From NCBI RefSeq assembly GCF_022201045.2, contig NC_068557.1, positions 21,987,501 to 22,051,500 of the forward strand: a DNA stretch of 64,000 bases, read 5' to 3'. The position numbers and the translations under genes are program-made. This DNA is from Citrus sinensis. Lineage: Eukaryota; Streptophyta; Magnoliopsida; Sapindales; Rutaceae. A model generated the notes under the pieces. It was not told where the DNA came from. It searched no databases and saw only the letters and a list, made by a program, of their open reading frames with translations. This document shows, piece by piece, positions 62,434-64,000 of the stretch. Each line of letters opens with the position of its first letter. The stretch's first letter is position 1.

Positions 62434-62714
62434 AGATCATCTCTAAAAAACTCTATTAATTTTACTTTTCAAATATTTATTTGCTTACTTATATGGTAAA
62501 AAAAGAGTAAAAAAATAAATGGTAATTAAATAACTTCTCTTTCTCTCTCCAATAAAAAGTAATAAAATATAAATTGAAGAGTAAAAAACAACTCTACAAA
62601 ATTAAAAAGAAGGAATCATTTCTTATTTGAAAAATCTTAATTGGAGTGTTTGCCTCTTCAAATAAGTAATAAAATCTTATTTGAAGAGTTTTTTAGATAT
62701 GCACTTAAAGCATC
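62434..62714. mobile_element. Small MITE, about 280 bases
   Basis: The left end AGATCATCTCTAAAAAACTC is mirrored by GAGTTTTTTAGATATGCACT at the right. The inside contains TCAAATAAG/CTTATTTGA phrases in both orientations. The form resembles abundant plant MITEs with a GCATCTCTAAAAAACTC-like end. Confidence 0.55.
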
Positions 62715-62728
62715 CAATTGCGGTATTA

Positions 62729-63719
62729 GGGCGCATTGGCCTTTTTTTTTGTTGTAAACTTTGTTATATTAATAATAAATATAATTTTTTAATTTAATAT
62801 AATATAATATTTTATTTTTTCTTACATTATAATTTTTAATATAAATAAATAAATTTATTAATTTATTAAAAATAATAGTATATTATATTTCAAATTTTAT
62901 TACATTAAAACTAAATATTGTATTATTTAATTATCTTATATTAATTAATATATAAAATTGATTAATCTTTAATAAATTAATATAAGTAATAATAAATACT
63001 TAAATAATATAATATAATATTACATTATTTAATTACATTACAATAATTAAATTACTTATTTTTAAGTAATAATATAAATAATTACTGGATTATTTAGCAC
63101 AATTCATTTTCTTAGTGAATATGTCACAATAATTGTATCACTTAATTATTTTATTATTGTCTTGTGATATATATAAACTTTTATTTTATTATCCTAAGAT
63201 GATTTTTAAACTAATTTTGAAGATTTTAAATATTTGTTTATGTTGTTAAATTATTTAAAAATTATTTTATTAAATTATTTGCTTCAATCTTTATTTCACA
63301 GGTTATATATTTAGAAAATACTAAAAAATATACTTATGAAAATTTAAGGTTATAAGCTTCAATCTTTAGGAAGAATTATGATATTTTTAACATATTTATT
63401 AAAAAACATTAAAATTTATAAAATTTAAGACTTTTATATTTTGTATTTTTTATGTACTAATAAATATTATTTTCTAAATATAAAATTTAAATTAAATATA
63501 TTATTTATAAATTTAATAATATAATTTATTATTTTGTATTTATTATTTTTTATATTATATCAAATATAATATAATTAAAAATTAATGTACCATAGTGTGA
63601 CATCAAACATTGTACAACATTAGTATAATATAATACTAATATAATATAATATAATTCAATATACCTGTATTAAAATAATATAATATAACATAATATAAAA
63701 TAGTGTACCAAATACACCG
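62729..63719. mobile_element. AT-rich TIR element, about 1 kb
   Basis: The left end GGGCGCATTGGCC and the right end, on the other strand CGGTGTATTTGGTAC, look like diverged inverted ends. The flanks are TTA (62726-62728) and TAA (63720-63722), compatible with TWA targeting but not identical. The inside is almost only A and T (TAATATAATATAA runs). The call rests on the ends only. Confidence 0.4.
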
Positions 63720-64000
63720 TAAGTCACTCATCATTGAAGGTATTCTCTTTTTAAAAATATTACAAAATTTTAATTTCTTTAACTTCAAAATTATTATTTA
63801 CATTTTGTATTAATTTCAAACGAATGTAAATGTTAATAACTTACATTTTATAATATTTAACATAATCTAGATAGTAAAATGACAAATTTTACTCTTAAAT
63901 TTCAAGGTTTTTTTTTTATTTAAACCCTAAATAAGAAAATAAAATAAGAAAAAGAAACCAAAATAAGATAGTAGAAAACCAAAATTTGGAAAACTAAAAA

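Larger units (their letters stand above)
60432..64000. other. Auxilin-like promoter, then MITE-rich right flank
   Basis: 60432-61000 is the likely promoter and leader of the auxilin-like gene, with poly-T and CT tracts. Further right are a TTA microsatellite (about 61163-61199), a hAT-like element (61215-62272), a small MITE (about 62434-62714) and an AT-rich TIR element (about 62729-63719). No gene was found. Confidence 0.6.

Overview
The window is nuclear DNA of a flowering plant, almost certainly a eudicot. The genes have many short GT-AG introns and AT-rich intergenic DNA. The proteins are plant-type: GARP transcription factor, RLT-class homeodomain/DDT protein, auxilin-like protein, glyoxylate reductase and COMT-like O-methyltransferase. 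Miniature transposons separate the genes. A woody rosid such as Citrus is my guess, but nothing in the sequence proves a species.

Layout, left to right. A first exon of an unidentified minus-strand gene lies at the left edge. Then come a GARP/G2-like transcription factor (+, six coding exons), a TM9SF/EMP70 endomembrane protein (-, intronless CDS), an RCC1-repeat protein (+), a 171-residue protein of unknown function (+), and a 199-residue protein with a plastid-type leader (-). Next are the adenine DNA glycosylase MUTYH (-) and the NADPH glyoxylate/succinic semialdehyde reductase GLYR1 (+), which share a short divergent promoter. From 23.7 to 32.0 kb there is a repeat-rich gap. A COMT-like O-methyltransferase at 32.0-34.2 kb (-) carries an in-frame stop in exon 1. 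A second gap at 34.2-40.7 kb is packed with transposon-like elements. The right part holds an RLT3-like homeodomain-DDT gene (-, 17 coding exons), an RPA-interacting-protein gene (+), and an auxilin-like J-domain gene (-). The right flank is again made of MITE-like elements.

The order TM9SF, MUTYH, RLT3-like, RPA-interacting protein, auxilin-like matches, as I remember it, the Arabidopsis segment At4g12650 to At4g12780. This suggests an old collinear block into which lineage-specific DNA was inserted, mainly repeats and the methyltransferase. The genes do not form one pathway. They are mostly housekeeping functions: base-excision repair, RPA import, chromatin regulation, clathrin uncoating, Golgi/endosome membrane protein and aldehyde detoxification.

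All exon models were built by hand from splice consensus and reading-frame continuity. For every multi-exon gene the exon phases close and give one complete reading frame, apart from the methyltransferase stop. No rRNA, tRNA, CRISPR or prokaryotic-type feature was seen.
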